Source: Paenisporosarcina sp. HGH0030 (GTDB lineage Bacteria; Bacillota; Bacilli; Bacillales_A; Planococcaceae). Taken from it: DNA of 64,000 bases. The position numbers and the translations under genes were made by a program. The stretch's first letter is position 1; every line of letters starts with the position of its first letter. The notes under the pieces were generated by a model. The model ran no database searches, was not told where the DNA came from, and was given only the letters and a program-made list of their open reading frames with translations. The stretch is from positions 311,126-375,125 of the forward strand of contig NZ_KE150422.1 of assembly GCF_000411295.1 (NCBI RefSeq), given 5' to 3'. Below, one piece after another: positions 52,501 to 61,847 of the stretch.

Positions 52501-55017
52501 TTCAATCGAAGGGGTAATGATTGGTGCACTGTTATCGATAATAACTTCAGCTTTTGTATTTTCTGCATCCTGCGCTTCGACCGTATGCGTTCCTTCAGTT
52601 TCTCCAGTTGTGTCCCAAGCGTAGGCCTTTGCACTAAATTTCTCATCCGGCAGATGGAAGCTGAAATCGATTACCGGCTTGGCACTCGCACCGTCTCCGA
52701 CCGATAGCTCTTTTTCGATATCTTTGTATTGAGGATCGTAAAGAGTGGTACCATCCGCTAAAACTAATCGTACATTTTTGACATAGAAGTCATCGCGATT
52801 TTCTTCTGAATTTGTATCGAAAGGAGACACTTTTGTACCTGCACGTATCGATATTTTGGTATCGAGTCCTTGCGTAAAGTGATCAGGATCCACCGGTATG
52901 GTCAAGGTTGTATAAGTGTTAATTGTGTCATCGAAAATGTGGAGCGTTTCATCACCAATCGTGACCCCGTTTTTAAAGTATAGATTGACATTTTTCGCAT
53001 CAAAGGCGAAGTAAGCCTGTGTTGGTAGCGCAGGTTTGGTTTCGCCCGTGACATCCTTTTGATTAATTAATAGTTTTGAATCCTTGCCATACGTTTTCAG
53101 CAAAACAGTTTTACTTAAATAAGAGCCATCTTCCACGTTCAATCCTGTTACAATCGAATCGTCGTTTAATATTTCGATTTGCTTAACATCCGAAGCCACT
53201 TCATTTGTGCCATCTGATACCTGAACGTAATAACTTAAGTTCTCCTTCCCAAGTAACTCTGGTGAAGCAACCGTATGAGAATAAACAGTAGAATCGTAGG
53301 TTTTGGTTAAATCGACCATACGATATTCGTCGGTTTCATTTGTTCTATAGAAAAGACGCACCGTTTTGACCATGGACTCATCCGTTACATCGAATGAAAG
53401 ATCAAGATTTTCGTGTCCCGACGTCGGGATAGCTTCAGTCAAATCGCTGATTGAAGGCGCTGTTTTGTCCTCAGTAAAAGTAACCTTGGCTTTTGGTATC
53501 TGGATTGGTGATAGGCTCCCTGGTGTCGCATTTTCCAAGCTGTGGCTGTATTTTTTCATGACATTGGATTTGCCATCTGAAGGATACGTGTATAAAATGC
53601 CTTTGTTCGCAGCCACGTCATCTACATCCGGCTGGTCGTAATAATAGGCAGATGAAATATCAATGCCTGTATTTGTTGCGATGGCTAAACCGCGATGACT
53701 CGAGTTGGCCATTCCTCCAGATTTGATTTCCGCGATGTCTACATTTTCAATCAAGTTCACATTGTAAATCTGGTTGAAATCAGCCACAGTCTTTTCTTGA
53801 TTGCTCGCATTTTTAATCCAATAGACGATGGTTTTGCCACTAGGCAGGATAATGTCCTCTTTATCCGCTTTCCATATTAAGTCCGCTTCCGGACCTTCCG
53901 CTGGATAACGATAGCGAATCTTGTAATCTTTCAAGTTAATGGCTTCTGCCGAATTGTTATACACTTCGATAAACTCATAGCCATCCAGTGATCCGACATT
54001 CGTCGAGTCTGGAACGAGCTCTGTCACAAGAAGTGCAGGAACATTTTGTGGGTTAACGTCCATACCTTCAATCAACACTTGATAATCTTCTGTCCTAGCT
54101 GTATTTTGCCCATCAAATGCTTCAATGCGGTAGGTTACTTTGTTCGTCAATATTTCCGATTGGTCGATTTGGGCTTCAAACGTATTTTCTTCAGATGAAC
54201 CGACCATATCCTTATGAAGCCAACTGCCATTTTCCGTCAGTTTGTAAAACAGTTTTACGTTTTCGAGTTTTGTTTCATCCGTAACCACTGCTTTGAATTT
54301 AACGGGTTCACCAACCGCAACTTTGTCGATCGCTTGATGTGCAATGACAGGTGCTGCTTTATCCTCGACTATTGGATCTGCAGGGGCTTGTCCCGTGATC
54401 AATCTACCTGGTGTCGGTGCTTCTGAAGACGAAAGAATGTCCATCGTTTTCCCGTCTTCCCCGGCTTTGTATTGAATGCCTTTATTTAAGCCGACATCAG
54501 CTTTCACATATTTTGCTGAAGTGAAAATATTGTTGGACGTATCCGCAACCGATATCGTTCGCTCGTCAGAGTTTGCCATTCCGTCCGACTCGATGTAGGT
54601 AAACTGACTTTCCGATAACTGGGTATTGAATTCGTTATTGAAATCTGCAAGTGTCAGATTCGTATTTGCTTTATTTTTGACCCACACGACGAGTGTCTCG
54701 CCTGGAGCAATCGCTTTGTCTTCATTAAATGTCCAATCTACCATTTTCCCATCTGGATATCCGTAGACTAACTTGTAATTCTTTAAATCAATTGATTGGG
54801 TGCTATTGTTATATAGTTCGATAAACTCAAACGCATCCGTTGACGTATCAGCTACATTATTGCTGTTAGGCAACAGTTCCGTAATGAGGATTGGAGAGAA
54901 TGCTGCTGCCTCGACATGTGTTTGGCTTTTCTGCAATAACTCGGTTGGTGAAGGAATTACCGTGGAAAATGTTAAACTACTCATCAACGCAATTGGCACC
55001 AAAAATTTCTTGTTCAT
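49510..55017 (-). CDS. Secreted lamin-tail / metallophosphoesterase / SLH giant protein
   Basis: The 1835-residue protein has a signal peptide (about 1-38, ending VEAAAF), two lamin-tail domains (about 40-165 and 329-470), Ig-like/Ca-binding type repeats to about 1090, a calcineurin-type phosphoesterase domain (about 1095-1340) and three SLH domains at the C-terminus (from about 1649). The phosphoesterase motifs include SDTQYY, HTGDLVDEADQ, GNHDVGH, SFHEYLL and GHYHDAE. The SLH domains would hold it to the cell wall. It likely hydrolyses extracellular phosphate esters or nucleic acid; no nuclease domain is seen. GGGAGG precedes the ATG, and a sigma-A promoter lies upstream. Confidence 0.85.
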   Translation of the reverse strand: MNKKFLVPIALMSSLTFSTVIPSPTELLQKSQTHVEAAAFSPILITELLPNSNNVADTSTDAFEFIELYNNSTQSIDLKNYKLVYGYPDGKMVDWTFNEDKAIAPGETLVVWVKNKANTNLTLADFNNEFNTQLSESQFTYIESDGMANSDERTISVADTSNNIFTSAKYVKADVGLNKGIQYKAGEDGKTMDILSSSEAPTPGRLITGQAPADPIVEDKAAPVIAHQAIDKVAVGEPVKFKAVVTDETKLENVKLFYKLTENGSWLHKDMVGSSEENTFEAQIDQSEILTNKVTYRIEAFDGQNTARTEDYQVLIEGMDVNPQNVPALLVTELVPDSTNVGSLDGYEFIEVYNNSAEAINLKDYKIRYRYPAEGPEADLIWKADKEDIILPSGKTIVYWIKNASNQEKTVADFNQIYNVNLIENVDIAEIKSGGMANSSHRGLAIATNTGIDISSAYYYDQPDVDDVAANKGILYTYPSDGKSNVMKKYSHSLENATPGSLSPIQIPKAKVTFTEDKTAPSISDLTEAIPTSGHENLDLSFDVTDESMVKTVRLFYRTNETDEYRMVDLTKTYDSTVYSHTVASPELLGKENLSYYVQVSDGTNEVASDVKQIEILNDDSIVTGLNVEDGSYLSKTVLLKTYGKDSKLLINQKDVTGETKPALPTQAYFAFDAKNVNLYFKNGVTIGDETLHIFDDTINTYTTLTIPVDPDHFTQGLDTKISIRAGTKVSPFDTNSEENRDDFYVKNVRLVLADGTTLYDPQYKDIEKELSVGDGASAKPVIDFSFHLPDEKFSAKAYAWDTTGETEGTHTVEAQDAENTKAEVIIDNSAPIITPSIEEGKEYKGAFTIQAEVEDKYSAVESVTALLDGEEITMPFETSSAKLSQGEHTVSFTAKDVAMNEVQKDIHFTVLEEKPYMPEIISPIDGTENVNPNETKLQVKVTDPTKDELNVSFYKGHKFEADAEEITVFENSADREPPKELIPAGESVVTAKDKMAKVDGEYIETTSLDKFPYHRFEVTVGEELDKDDEIVLNWEGKSLIGRKVSMYVWNHVNALWELQEWKVAKDDKNFTLHGSVNVKEFVKDGKVQVMVQDEIASTTDFDYSFIWMSDTQYYSESYPHIFERMTKWMAEAKQNLNLKYVFHTGDLVDEADQPIQWERADTFMGTLDNADIPYGVLAGNHDVGHKTGDYNEYSKYFGEQRFMDKDYYGESYKDNRGHYDLISSNGNDFIMMYMGWGVNEEDIAWMNEVLAKYPEKKAILSFHEYLLVSGNRSPIGEKIFNDVVKTNENVIAVLSGHYHDAETLVDEIDDDKDGTADRKVFQMLADYQGGPEGGQGFLRLMKVNPVENTIQMQTYSPYLDQYNYYNPVDYPGKDEFTIETDLTPKEKVVATDMFKAEVFTTERIGEVKNITDGSIAEVNWNNLERSTKHSWYVQVKDSFGGEMRSDVSVFTTGNQESNNGGNEIPPAPIPPVTGEQIFNVNEGQLTKTNDSWTFDQMPTSDSAKWVIPKQVISNAIIADKPLRFLTKNGHEVVLPVKAAKQLQQNQGSISIISTVKAEKEAGLPTGNRYTDIVDIALMAGDKEIDSLEYPVELKLKLAQTINKHRTTAVYYDNGANAWVYAGGKEKNGYWTVSTKNNPSMFTVMSANVAFKDTAKHWANKEIDSIASRFITEGKTAELFAPEQKLTRAEFAVLLVRALQVPLEDYKGTFKDVPASKKWAAQQIEAAHRMGIVNGKDDGSFDPDADITREQMAAMMMRAIDYSNPELTTNLPQKDKFKDDSKISMYAKEAVSNASKLGLINGRSNGAFDPKKQTTRAETAVVLYRMLDKLESVEK

Positions 55018-55079
55018 CTAGCAAAATTCCTCCCAAGTAAATATATTCCATCATCAGTTTACGGGAGAATTGTATGCGC

Positions 55080-55109
55080 ATTATGAAGCAGAAGTAAAAG
55101 CTATGTAAA
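55080..55109 (-). promoter_or_regulatory. Promoter of the giant surface protein gene
   Basis: On the minus strand TTTACA (55109-55104) and CATAAT (55085-55080) are 18 bases apart, about 65 bases before the ATG. Confidence 0.5.
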
Positions 55110-55352
55110 TAAAAGGATTTTTATAGAAGGGGAGTAAAAAGAGGAGATAAAGGAGGGACATTCGAGGATATAAAACTTCCAGGAGATTTTTAAAGTTATA
55201 GACATTAGTTCTCTTTTATATGGTATGGATATATTTCTTTAAAACGGTTGTGGAGGACATGACGGAAAGCATTGCGCCGTAGTTGACGAAAAATGATACT
55301 TCATCACCCACCAGGACTCAATTCAATTCAATTCTTAATTTAATTTCCCATC
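55110..55352. other. Gene-free region
   Basis: No convincing ORF, hairpin or long repeat was seen. AAAGGAGG near 55150 is not followed by a usable frame. A few CAATT repeats lie near 55320. Confidence 0.45.
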
Positions 55353-55913
55353 TTAATAGAGATAACCTAGAAAATCTATATCGCCTTCAGTCCATTCATT
55401 CATACCGATTTTCTTAATCATTAATTCACTTATTTCTTCATAGCCTATTCCCAGTATAGTTTGATTTCTATCATCGATTTTCAACCATTTACATTTGTTC
55501 TTAACAGATTTGTAGCCGTTCTTTAAATACAATGTTTGATTGTCGGCAAATAAAATTATAAAATCAATATCCTTCCCTACACAGTACTTATCGATTTCTA
55601 ATAGTAAAAGTGAAGCTATTCCTTTTGCACGGGATTCCTGTGAAACACATAAATCAATTATCCCAAGCACTTTTATAAGTTTTCCATTAAGGTTCATAAC
55701 TCGGTAATCTAACCCAACCTGTGCAAGAAGGTGTTTATCCTCGTTAAAGGCTAAGAATCTAAAATGAGGCACTTGTTTAAAATAAATTCTATTGTTTGGA
55801 TAAATACCCTCGAAACTCTCAGTCAATAACTCTTGAATTTTCTCAGTTATTTCGTTATCAATTTCGCACTCAATGATCTTTTTTATCTTCAAATTTTCTT
55901 CATTTTTCATCAT
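55353..55913 (-). CDS. GNAT-family N-acetyltransferase
   Basis: The 186-residue GNAT has a cofactor loop ESRAKGIASLLLLEID in the middle and IILFADNQTLYLKNGYKSVKN after it, the pattern of the NodA/Eis-like branch. The substrate is unknown. AAAGGA precedes the ATG. It opens a run of accessory genes on the minus strand. Confidence 0.72.
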   Translation of the reverse strand: MMKNEENLKIKKIIECEIDNEITEKIQELLTESFEGIYPNNRIYFKQVPHFRFLAFNEDKHLLAQVGLDYRVMNLNGKLIKVLGIIDLCVSQESRAKGIASLLLLEIDKYCVGKDIDFIILFADNQTLYLKNGYKSVKNKCKWLKIDDRNQTILGIGYEEISELMIKKIGMNEWTEGDIDFLGYLY

Positions 55914-56032
55914 AAATTAACAATCCTTTCTTGAACTATCCTTCTTTTAGATATTTTCTCAATCCAAATTGTTTTGCCTTCCAAACTATTTTCAAATAAT
56001 TTAATTTACCGCACTCGTTGGTTTGATTACTA

Positions 56033-56470
56033 TTAAACTGAAAAATAATAAAAACAATTTGACTCTTTTATAAATCCAATTTTTTCGTAAAGCCTTTGTG
56101 CTGTAATGTTTTCCTTACCTGTCTCAAGCGAAACTTCTTTTGCACCTGTTTCCTCTGCAAAATGTATGGCCTTCTTTATTAAATTCTCAGCAAATCCCTT
56201 TTTACGAGCATTTTCTTTCACATATAAATCATTTAACACCCATGACCGCTGCATACTAACTGATGAAAATGTTGGATATAGCTGAACAAAACCAACAGGA
56301 TTATTCTCATTAAAGGCTATAAATACTACTGAGTCTTTGTTAATCAACCTTTCTCTCAAAAACTCTCTTGCACCTACCAGATTAGACGTTTGTTCATAGA
56401 ATAATCTGTATAAATCAAATAGTTCTGTTAGCGAATCAAGCTCGTTTAATGTTGCTTTTTGAATTCTCAT
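56033..56470 (-). CDS. GNAT-family N-acetyltransferase
   Basis: The 145-residue GNAT has VLNDLYVKENARKKGFAENLIKKAIHFAEETGA, then SLETGKENITAQRLYEKIGF. The layout is like single-domain acetyltransferases acting on small amines. The substrate is unknown. It lies in the accessory cluster with two further GNAT genes. Confidence 0.8.
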   Translation of the reverse strand: MRIQKATLNELDSLTELFDLYRLFYEQTSNLVGAREFLRERLINKDSVVFIAFNENNPVGFVQLYPTFSSVSMQRSWVLNDLYVKENARKKGFAENLIKKAIHFAEETGAKEVSLETGKENITAQRLYEKIGFIKESNCFYYFSV

Positions 56471-56528
56471 GTATTTTAACCCCCATTAATTGCCCAACAA
56501 TTTTGATGTAAAACACCCGTTAGCAAAA

Positions 56529-56891
56529 CTATTCCTGTTTCTTTAATGGCATATATAAAGAAGGATTTAATTCTGTACTTTCAATAACAATAGCAGTTAA
56601 TCCATCATTTGATTTCGTTTCGTGCCACTCATCTTTCTCCCAAAATACAGCATCTCCAGATTGGACTTTAAAGTATTCTTCTTTATCATTACGAACAGTA
56701 CCTTCTCCGGATAAGATTAACAAGAGTTGAGGAACTACCGCTTGGTGATAGCCTACAATACCATTCTTGTCTAAATGCATACAACCAATGTTAGTTGTCT
56801 TATCAGTTTGAATAATACGAGACATAATAAAATCTGAGTTGAATTTTGAAATCTGCTTACCACTTTCTTTATTAAATTGATAAAACTCCAT
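56529..56891 (-). CDS. Cupin-domain protein
   Basis: The 120-residue single cupin has one His motif, GYHQAVVPQLLLILSGEGTVRND, and the second motif GDAVFWEKDEWHETKS. It probably binds a metal. Function is unknown. It lies between GNAT genes. Confidence 0.75.
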   Translation of the reverse strand: MEFYQFNKESGKQISKFNSDFIMSRIIQTDKTTNIGCMHLDKNGIVGYHQAVVPQLLLILSGEGTVRNDKEEYFKVQSGDAVFWEKDEWHETKSNDGLTAIVIESTELNPSLYMPLKKQE

Positions 56892-56951
56892 TATGTACCT
56901 CCGATGACTTCGAAATATTTTACTTTTTGTAACTTTTCATATCGCCTATTA

Positions 56952-57380
56952 TTAAATATTCAAATCCTTTTTTAAATAATAATGAGTGAATTCTCTGCCC
57001 ACATTATCAATACTTCCGAATACTTGATAACCGTTTTTTTTATAGAAATCTAACGCCTGAAAACTTAATGTATCTACCTTGATGAAATCGCATTTTTTCT
57101 CTAATGCGAATTGCTCGACTTCCATCAATAGCTTGGAGCCGTACCCGAATTTCCGAGTTTCTTCATCAACTATTAAAGTGTGGATTTCTAACCAATTCCA
57201 GCACACTTCACCTAATAAACCACCACGAACAAGACCATTTTCATCTTTAAGGAATAAATTGATTTGTTCGTACCGCCCTCTTAAATCCTCTGGAAAATGA
57301 GCCAAGTTATATTTATATAGCTCATTATTAATGTGATTTTTGTCGTCATTATTTATTTCTCTTATGATTTGAAAACTCAT
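56952..57380 (-). CDS. GNAT-family N-acetyltransferase
   Basis: The 142-residue GNAT has VCWNWLEIHTLIVDEETRKFGYGSKLLMEVEQFALEKKCD, then DFYKKNGYQVFGSIDN. It is similar to short Bacillus acetyltransferases of the VCWNWLEI type. The substrate is unknown. An AGGAG site precedes the ATG. Confidence 0.78.
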   Translation of the reverse strand: MSFQIIREINNDDKNHINNELYKYNLAHFPEDLRGRYEQINLFLKDENGLVRGGLLGEVCWNWLEIHTLIVDEETRKFGYGSKLLMEVEQFALEKKCDFIKVDTLSFQALDFYKKNGYQVFGSIDNVGREFTHYYLKKDLNI

Positions 57381-57430
57381 TATTTATTACTCCTTTAATT
57401 TATTAGGACTCATTATCGTAAAATGGTTCT

Positions 57431-57784
57431 TTAACACTTACAAATCATTAAATGATTTCCATCAGGATCTTTAAAATTGAAATAGTGATTATGTTCGATA
57501 TCACTTGTTAACTCAACTTGATTTTTCTTCATGTACTGAAAAGCTTCTTCTATATTTTCTGTATTGAGATGGAATACAGGTTTTTTAAATATATTTTCTT
57601 CTGAGAAAATTTTGCTATCTAATACAATCCCCGTACCATTCATAGGTATTACATAAATATGACCGAACAGAATTTCTCCATCTGCTGGTACACCTAATAT
57701 GTCACAATACCAATCTCGAGCTTGTTCTATGTTACTTACTGGAATAAAGACCGTTCCGATTTGATTTAGAATAGGACTATTCAA
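57431..57784 (-). CDS. VOC-superfamily (glyoxalase/bleomycin-resistance-like) protein
   Basis: The 117-residue VOC domain has two halves with the usual pattern IGTVFIPVSNIEQARDWYCDILG and a C-terminal YFNFKDPDGNHLMIC. A metal-dependent lyase, dioxygenase or binding protein is possible; the ligand is unknown. Confidence 0.75.
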   Translation of the reverse strand: MNSPILNQIGTVFIPVSNIEQARDWYCDILGVPADGEILFGHIYVIPMNGTGIVLDSKIFSEENIFKKPVFHLNTENIEEAFQYMKKNQVELTSDIEHNHYFNFKDPDGNHLMICKC

Positions 57785-57806
57785 TGTAACACCTCCATAT
57801 TTAATT

Positions 57807-59276
57807 TCAAATTAACTTCGGTGGTTTCCGATGTTTAGTAGCTTGTTCAAAAGCATAAGCGAGTTTGATTAGTATCCCTTCACTAAAAGCAGCACCAGCA
57901 AAAGTAATACCAAATGGCTTACCACTTTCCATGTATCCAGCAGGAATAGCTATAGACGGATATCCAGCTTTTGCACATATTGTGGAACCAATATAAGAAG
58001 GGAAAATGATCGCATCAAGATTATATTTTTTCAAAGTAAAATCAATACCCATGTCCTGCGAAAAATACAGATCTTCCAATTTCGCATTCAAATATTCAGG
58101 ATTTCTTAACGTGTTGGGCAAGGTCTCTCGATATTCCAACTTACCCTGACCATATTTTAATGCCCTCTGTTCATGTTGTTTATTGAATTGAATTAGTTCT
58201 GTGAAAGAATGAACTGGAACATAGGATGGTAACTGAGATAAATAATTTCCTAAACTATGTTTTAGTTCATAGATAGATACTTCCCAACTCCATTCCCGAT
58301 GGTAGGAAGGAATTTCGATATCCTCGATGACTTCTGCGCCTTCGCCACGTAAGGTTTGAAGTACATTGATAAACAGAGTTTTATCATATTCTCCTGATTG
58401 AAGGTAATCGTCAGAAGCATTATTGAATACGCCGATTCTGGCACCTTTTAATCCATTGGAATCCAAATAGATCGTATAATCCTGGAGTGAAATACCTTCA
58501 CTTTTATATGTAGCTGGATCGCCTTTATCGAAACCTGTTAAGGAACCTAATAAGATAGCAGCGTCAGTAACCGTTCTTGCAAAAGGTCCAGCTGTATCCT
58601 GTGAATATGTAAACGGAATAATCCCTGTGCGACTGATTAAACCTACTGTTGGTTTAATTCCAACAACAGAGTTTTGAATTGCAGGACTCAGAATGGAACC
58701 ATCTGTTTCAGTGCCTACAGACAATACGGTGAAATTTGCAGCAACGGCAACGGCTGATCCTGAACTTGATCCACCGACAAAAAGGTTCGCATCGCCATAT
58801 GGATTTAATACTTGTCCGCCTCTGGAGCTATAGCCTGCCCACATTTCATTCGACATGCCATTAGCCAGTTCTGTCATATTTGCCTTACCTAGAATGACTG
58901 CACCTGCTTCACGGAGTTTTTGAACAAGGAATGCGTCTTTCATTGCAATATTATTTTCTAGTGCAAGTGTTCCTGCACTGGTATGCATGGAATCACTTGT
59001 TTCAATATTATCTTTAAGAAAAACTGGGATACCATGTAAAGGCCCCCTCGTTCCTTTTGTTTTTCTTTCATAATCCATTGCTTCTGCAATAAATATTGCA
59101 TCCGGATTTATTTCAAGGACAGAATTTATTTTTGGACCGTCCTGGTCATACTTGGCTATTCTTTGAAGGTAATACATAACCATCTCTTTTGAGGTTATTT
59201 CACCGTTTTCTAAAGCGACCTGTATCTCATTGATTGTTAATTCTTCTTTAAAAAAATCATTAAACTTAATTTCCAT
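57807..59276 (-). CDS. Amidase-signature family hydrolase
   Basis: The 489-residue amidase has the Ser-cisSer-Lys triad: Lys in PVFLKDNIET, and the Gly/Ser-rich GGSSSGSAVAVAANF with VGTETDGSI. It is like 6-aminohexanoate-cyclic-dimer hydrolase-type and peptide amidases in length and motif order, not GatA (no gatCB beside it). The ATG at 59276 has AAAAGGAG nine bases upstream. The substrate is unknown. Confidence 0.86.
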   Translation of the reverse strand: MEIKFNDFFKEELTINEIQVALENGEITSKEMVMYYLQRIAKYDQDGPKINSVLEINPDAIFIAEAMDYERKTKGTRGPLHGIPVFLKDNIETSDSMHTSAGTLALENNIAMKDAFLVQKLREAGAVILGKANMTELANGMSNEMWAGYSSRGGQVLNPYGDANLFVGGSSSGSAVAVAANFTVLSVGTETDGSILSPAIQNSVVGIKPTVGLISRTGIIPFTYSQDTAGPFARTVTDAAILLGSLTGFDKGDPATYKSEGISLQDYTIYLDSNGLKGARIGVFNNASDDYLQSGEYDKTLFINVLQTLRGEGAEVIEDIEIPSYHREWSWEVSIYELKHSLGNYLSQLPSYVPVHSFTELIQFNKQHEQRALKYGQGKLEYRETLPNTLRNPEYLNAKLEDLYFSQDMGIDFTLKKYNLDAIIFPSYIGSTICAKAGYPSIAIPAGYMESGKPFGITFAGAAFSEGILIKLAYAFEQATKHRKPPKLI

Positions 59277-59325
59277 GTAGTTCTCCTTTTTCAAAACCTT
59301 TTAGATTTAAAAGGCGATCCATAAT

Positions 59326-59667
59326 TTAATTATTGATTACCACTGTTGTTTTTTTGACAGATGAAAGCTTGATTAGCCCCAACAATAAAAACAACATACT
59401 TACTGCCCATAAAACCCCAGCAAATCCTAGTAGCAGAGAGATTTCTTCGGATGCCATTGGATGGTTTATATCAAAAGCAATCGCCTTTAGTGCTTGGCTT
59501 ACGGCCAAACTAAAAAACACAAAAAAACTAAGGACCAATGCATACGCCGCTCTGAATAGTTTTCGTTCTTTTGAGAATAACAATCTCAATACCACAATAA
59601 ACGCGGTACCCATTACGATTGATAATCCAGCGACTAACATACCCATTGTTTCCTGTTCCATTGGCAT
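59326..59667 (-). CDS. Hypothetical membrane protein with three hydrophobic segments
   Basis: A 113-residue protein with hydrophobic segments at about 7-27, 40-60 and 80-101 and few charged residues. GGAGTGGAGAG precedes the ATG. The family is not recognised. It lies upstream of the amidase in the same direction. Confidence 0.6.
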   Translation of the reverse strand: MPMEQETMGMLVAGLSIVMGTAFIVVLRLLFSKERKLFRAAYALVLSFFVFFSLAVSQALKAIAFDINHPMASEEISLLLGFAGVLWAVSMLFLLLGLIKLSSVKKTTVVINN

Positions 59668-59751
59668 GTCTCTCCACTCCCCAAAGATTAAATTTTCACT
59701 TTATTTATTTTAACATAAATTTACAGAGCCATTGGTTGATTTTCAATAAGA

Positions 59752-59797
59752 AAAAGGGAGTTCAATTCATTTGCGAATTGAACTCCCTTTTTCTTAT
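59752..59797. terminator. Bidirectional terminator
   Basis: An AAAAGGGAGTTCAATTC/GAATTGAACTCCCTTTTT stem, one of the longest in the window, just behind the MFS gene. Confidence 0.88.
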
Positions 59798-61089
59798 TTT
59801 GTGTGATTACGTGACCAGATAACAACTGGAATGAGCAGTAATGAGAGGAAGCCTCCAACAAGTGACAGAGTGGAGTAACTAGTTAGTGCCACAAACATTC
59901 CGGAAAAGCCTCCGCCAGTTGCCCCTGCTAATGCTACCAAAACATCCACTTTCCCTTGAGTCTTTGCACGAGCGGTTGGGTGAGTTGAATCCACGATTAA
60001 TGCTGTGCCACAGATCAATCCAAAGTTCCAACCAAGACCTAGGAGAACTAGTGCAATGATAAGTACTAGCATGGAATCAGCTGGTGCAACAGCCGCTACA
60101 ATTGCGGCAGCCATTAACGTGGCACCAGCAGCGATGGTCATGACCATTCTTCCAAACTTGTCAACGAGAACTCCGGTCACCAAGGAGGGCAGATACATGG
60201 CCGCAACATGAAGGCCTATGACCATTCCGACTTCATCCAATCCATGTCCGTGATGCCTCATATGTACGGTAGTCATGGTCATAATGGCAACCATAACCAT
60301 TTGGGTTATGACCATGACGGTTGCTCCAAGAACGATTCCTCGATTGTTGTTTGTGTGGGAAGTCGTATCAACAAGATTACTCACGTTCTTTATCTGCGCA
60401 TCTGCAATAGCATTTGCTACGACGAGCGGATCAGGACGAAGGTAAACTAAAAGTACCAGACCTGCAACAATATAAGTTGCGGCTGCTAAAATGAACGGAC
60501 CCGACAGTGCAGGGACACCAAGTGACGTAGCAAACTTGCCCATGACACCGACCAAGTTCGGACCCGCAACTGCACCGAGTGTTGTGGAAACCATGGCAAT
60601 GCTGATTGCAGTTCCCCTCTGTTTGGAAGTTGCCAGGTCAGTACCCGCATAACGTGCCTGTAGATTTGTAGCAGTGCCGAAACCGTAGATCAGCAAGGAA
60701 GCAAAAAGCAGATAGATGTTGTTAGTTAATGCTGCAATCACCACACCAATTGCCCCAATACCACCTGCAAGGAATCCAGTCGCGAGTCCAAAACGGCGCC
60801 CGTAGCGTTGAGAAAGTCTCCCTACCACCAGTGCAGCCCCAGCAGAACCTAGTGTAAACAATGCGACAGGAACTCCTGCAAAACTATCTGTTCCTAGCAT
60901 ATCCTGTGCAAGGAGTGCTCCGACTGTTATTCCCGCAGCTAGACCTGCCCCTCCGAATATTTGCGAAATGACTACAATCCATAAAGTCCTTCGATATAGC
61001 TGTTGTTGTTTTTCCGGAGAATCTACATAACTCTTTATCCAATCAGATTGATTGTTGTTGACTCCTGAATCATCAGGTTTTGGCGACAT
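59794..61089 (-). CDS. MFS transporter
   Basis: The 431-residue protein has twelve hydrophobic segments, the MFS motif VGRLSQRYGRRFGLATG between helices 2 and 3, and a His-rich loop MRHHGHGLDE between helices 7 and 8. It is an export-type MFS (YcxA/EmrD-like); the substrate is unknown. GAGGA precedes the ATG. It looks more GC-rich than its neighbours, which may show recent arrival. Confidence 0.82.
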   Translation of the reverse strand: MSPKPDDSGVNNNQSDWIKSYVDSPEKQQQLYRRTLWIVVISQIFGGAGLAAGITVGALLAQDMLGTDSFAGVPVALFTLGSAGAALVVGRLSQRYGRRFGLATGFLAGGIGAIGVVIAALTNNIYLLFASLLIYGFGTATNLQARYAGTDLATSKQRGTAISIAMVSTTLGAVAGPNLVGVMGKFATSLGVPALSGPFILAAATYIVAGLVLLVYLRPDPLVVANAIADAQIKNVSNLVDTTSHTNNNRGIVLGATVMVITQMVMVAIMTMTTVHMRHHGHGLDEVGMVIGLHVAAMYLPSLVTGVLVDKFGRMVMTIAAGATLMAAAIVAAVAPADSMLVLIIALVLLGLGWNFGLICGTALIVDSTHPTARAKTQGKVDVLVALAGATGGGFSGMFVALTSYSTLSLVGGFLSLLLIPVVIWSRNHTK

Positions 61090-61281
61090 GGGTTTGTCCT
61101 CTTTTCTTAAGATACATCTCTATGAAGTTACTGAATCTTGTATTGTTTATCAAAATAATTATATGCTCTAGAATTCAGAAAAGAAATTCATTATTCCCAA
61201 CAGCGGCTAAATAGATGGCTCCATCTAGTTTTCGTATATAATTTAATGCATCAAGTACCTGTTGGTAAGGAGCTAGTTATA

Positions 61282-61743
61282 ATGGAAATAAGAAATGCTA
61301 AATTATCGGATGAACCTACAATCGCTGATTGGTTACAAAATGATACAGATTGTTTTTATGCAACAGGTGAAGACGTCTATTCTGCGGATATGTATCGTAG
61401 CTGGCATGAAGCACCTGACCAATTTGGCTACATTTTTATGAAGGAAAACCATGCTGTAGCTTATGGAGAAATTTGGGTAGACGTCGAAGAGCAGGACTTG
61501 GAACTGGCTCACTTGATTGTCCACCCTTCCTATCGCAACAAAGGAATCGGAAAACAACTTGTGCGAATGCTTCAGAAGGAATGTTTGGATTATGATTATC
61601 CATGGGTTTTTTTAAGAATCGAACCTGAAAATAGCCGTGCAAAAAAATGCTACACAGGCGCAGGATTTATAGAAGATTTGAGTCTACGTACAACATTCAA
61701 TTCAAGATGGGTTTGGATGAAAGCTAAAAACGGAGAAGCATAA
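61282..61743 (+). CDS. GNAT-family N-acetyltransferase
   Basis: The 153-residue GNAT has LAHLIVHPSYRNKGIGKQLVRMLQKECL, then LRIEPENSRAKKCYTGAGF. The ATG at 61282 has AAGGAG nine bases upstream. It is a RimI-like single domain; the substrate is unknown. Confidence 0.82.
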   Translation: MEIRNAKLSDEPTIADWLQNDTDCFYATGEDVYSADMYRSWHEAPDQFGYIFMKENHAVAYGEIWVDVEEQDLELAHLIVHPSYRNKGIGKQLVRMLQKECLDYDYPWVFLRIEPENSRAKKCYTGAGFIEDLSLRTTFNSRWVWMKAKNGEA

Positions 61744-61745
61744 GG

Positions 61746-61784
61746 AAAAGCAGTTAGGAAAGTATCTCCTAACTGCTTTTTTGT
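61746..61784 (+). terminator. Terminator after the GNAT gene
   Basis: An AAAAGCAGTTAGGA/TCCTAACTGCTTTT stem followed by TTTT. Confidence 0.87.
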
Positions 61785-61847
61785 GGTTGATTTCAAAACC
61801 ACAGTAAATATGGTGTGATTTATGATGGCACGCAATCAATTTCGAAA

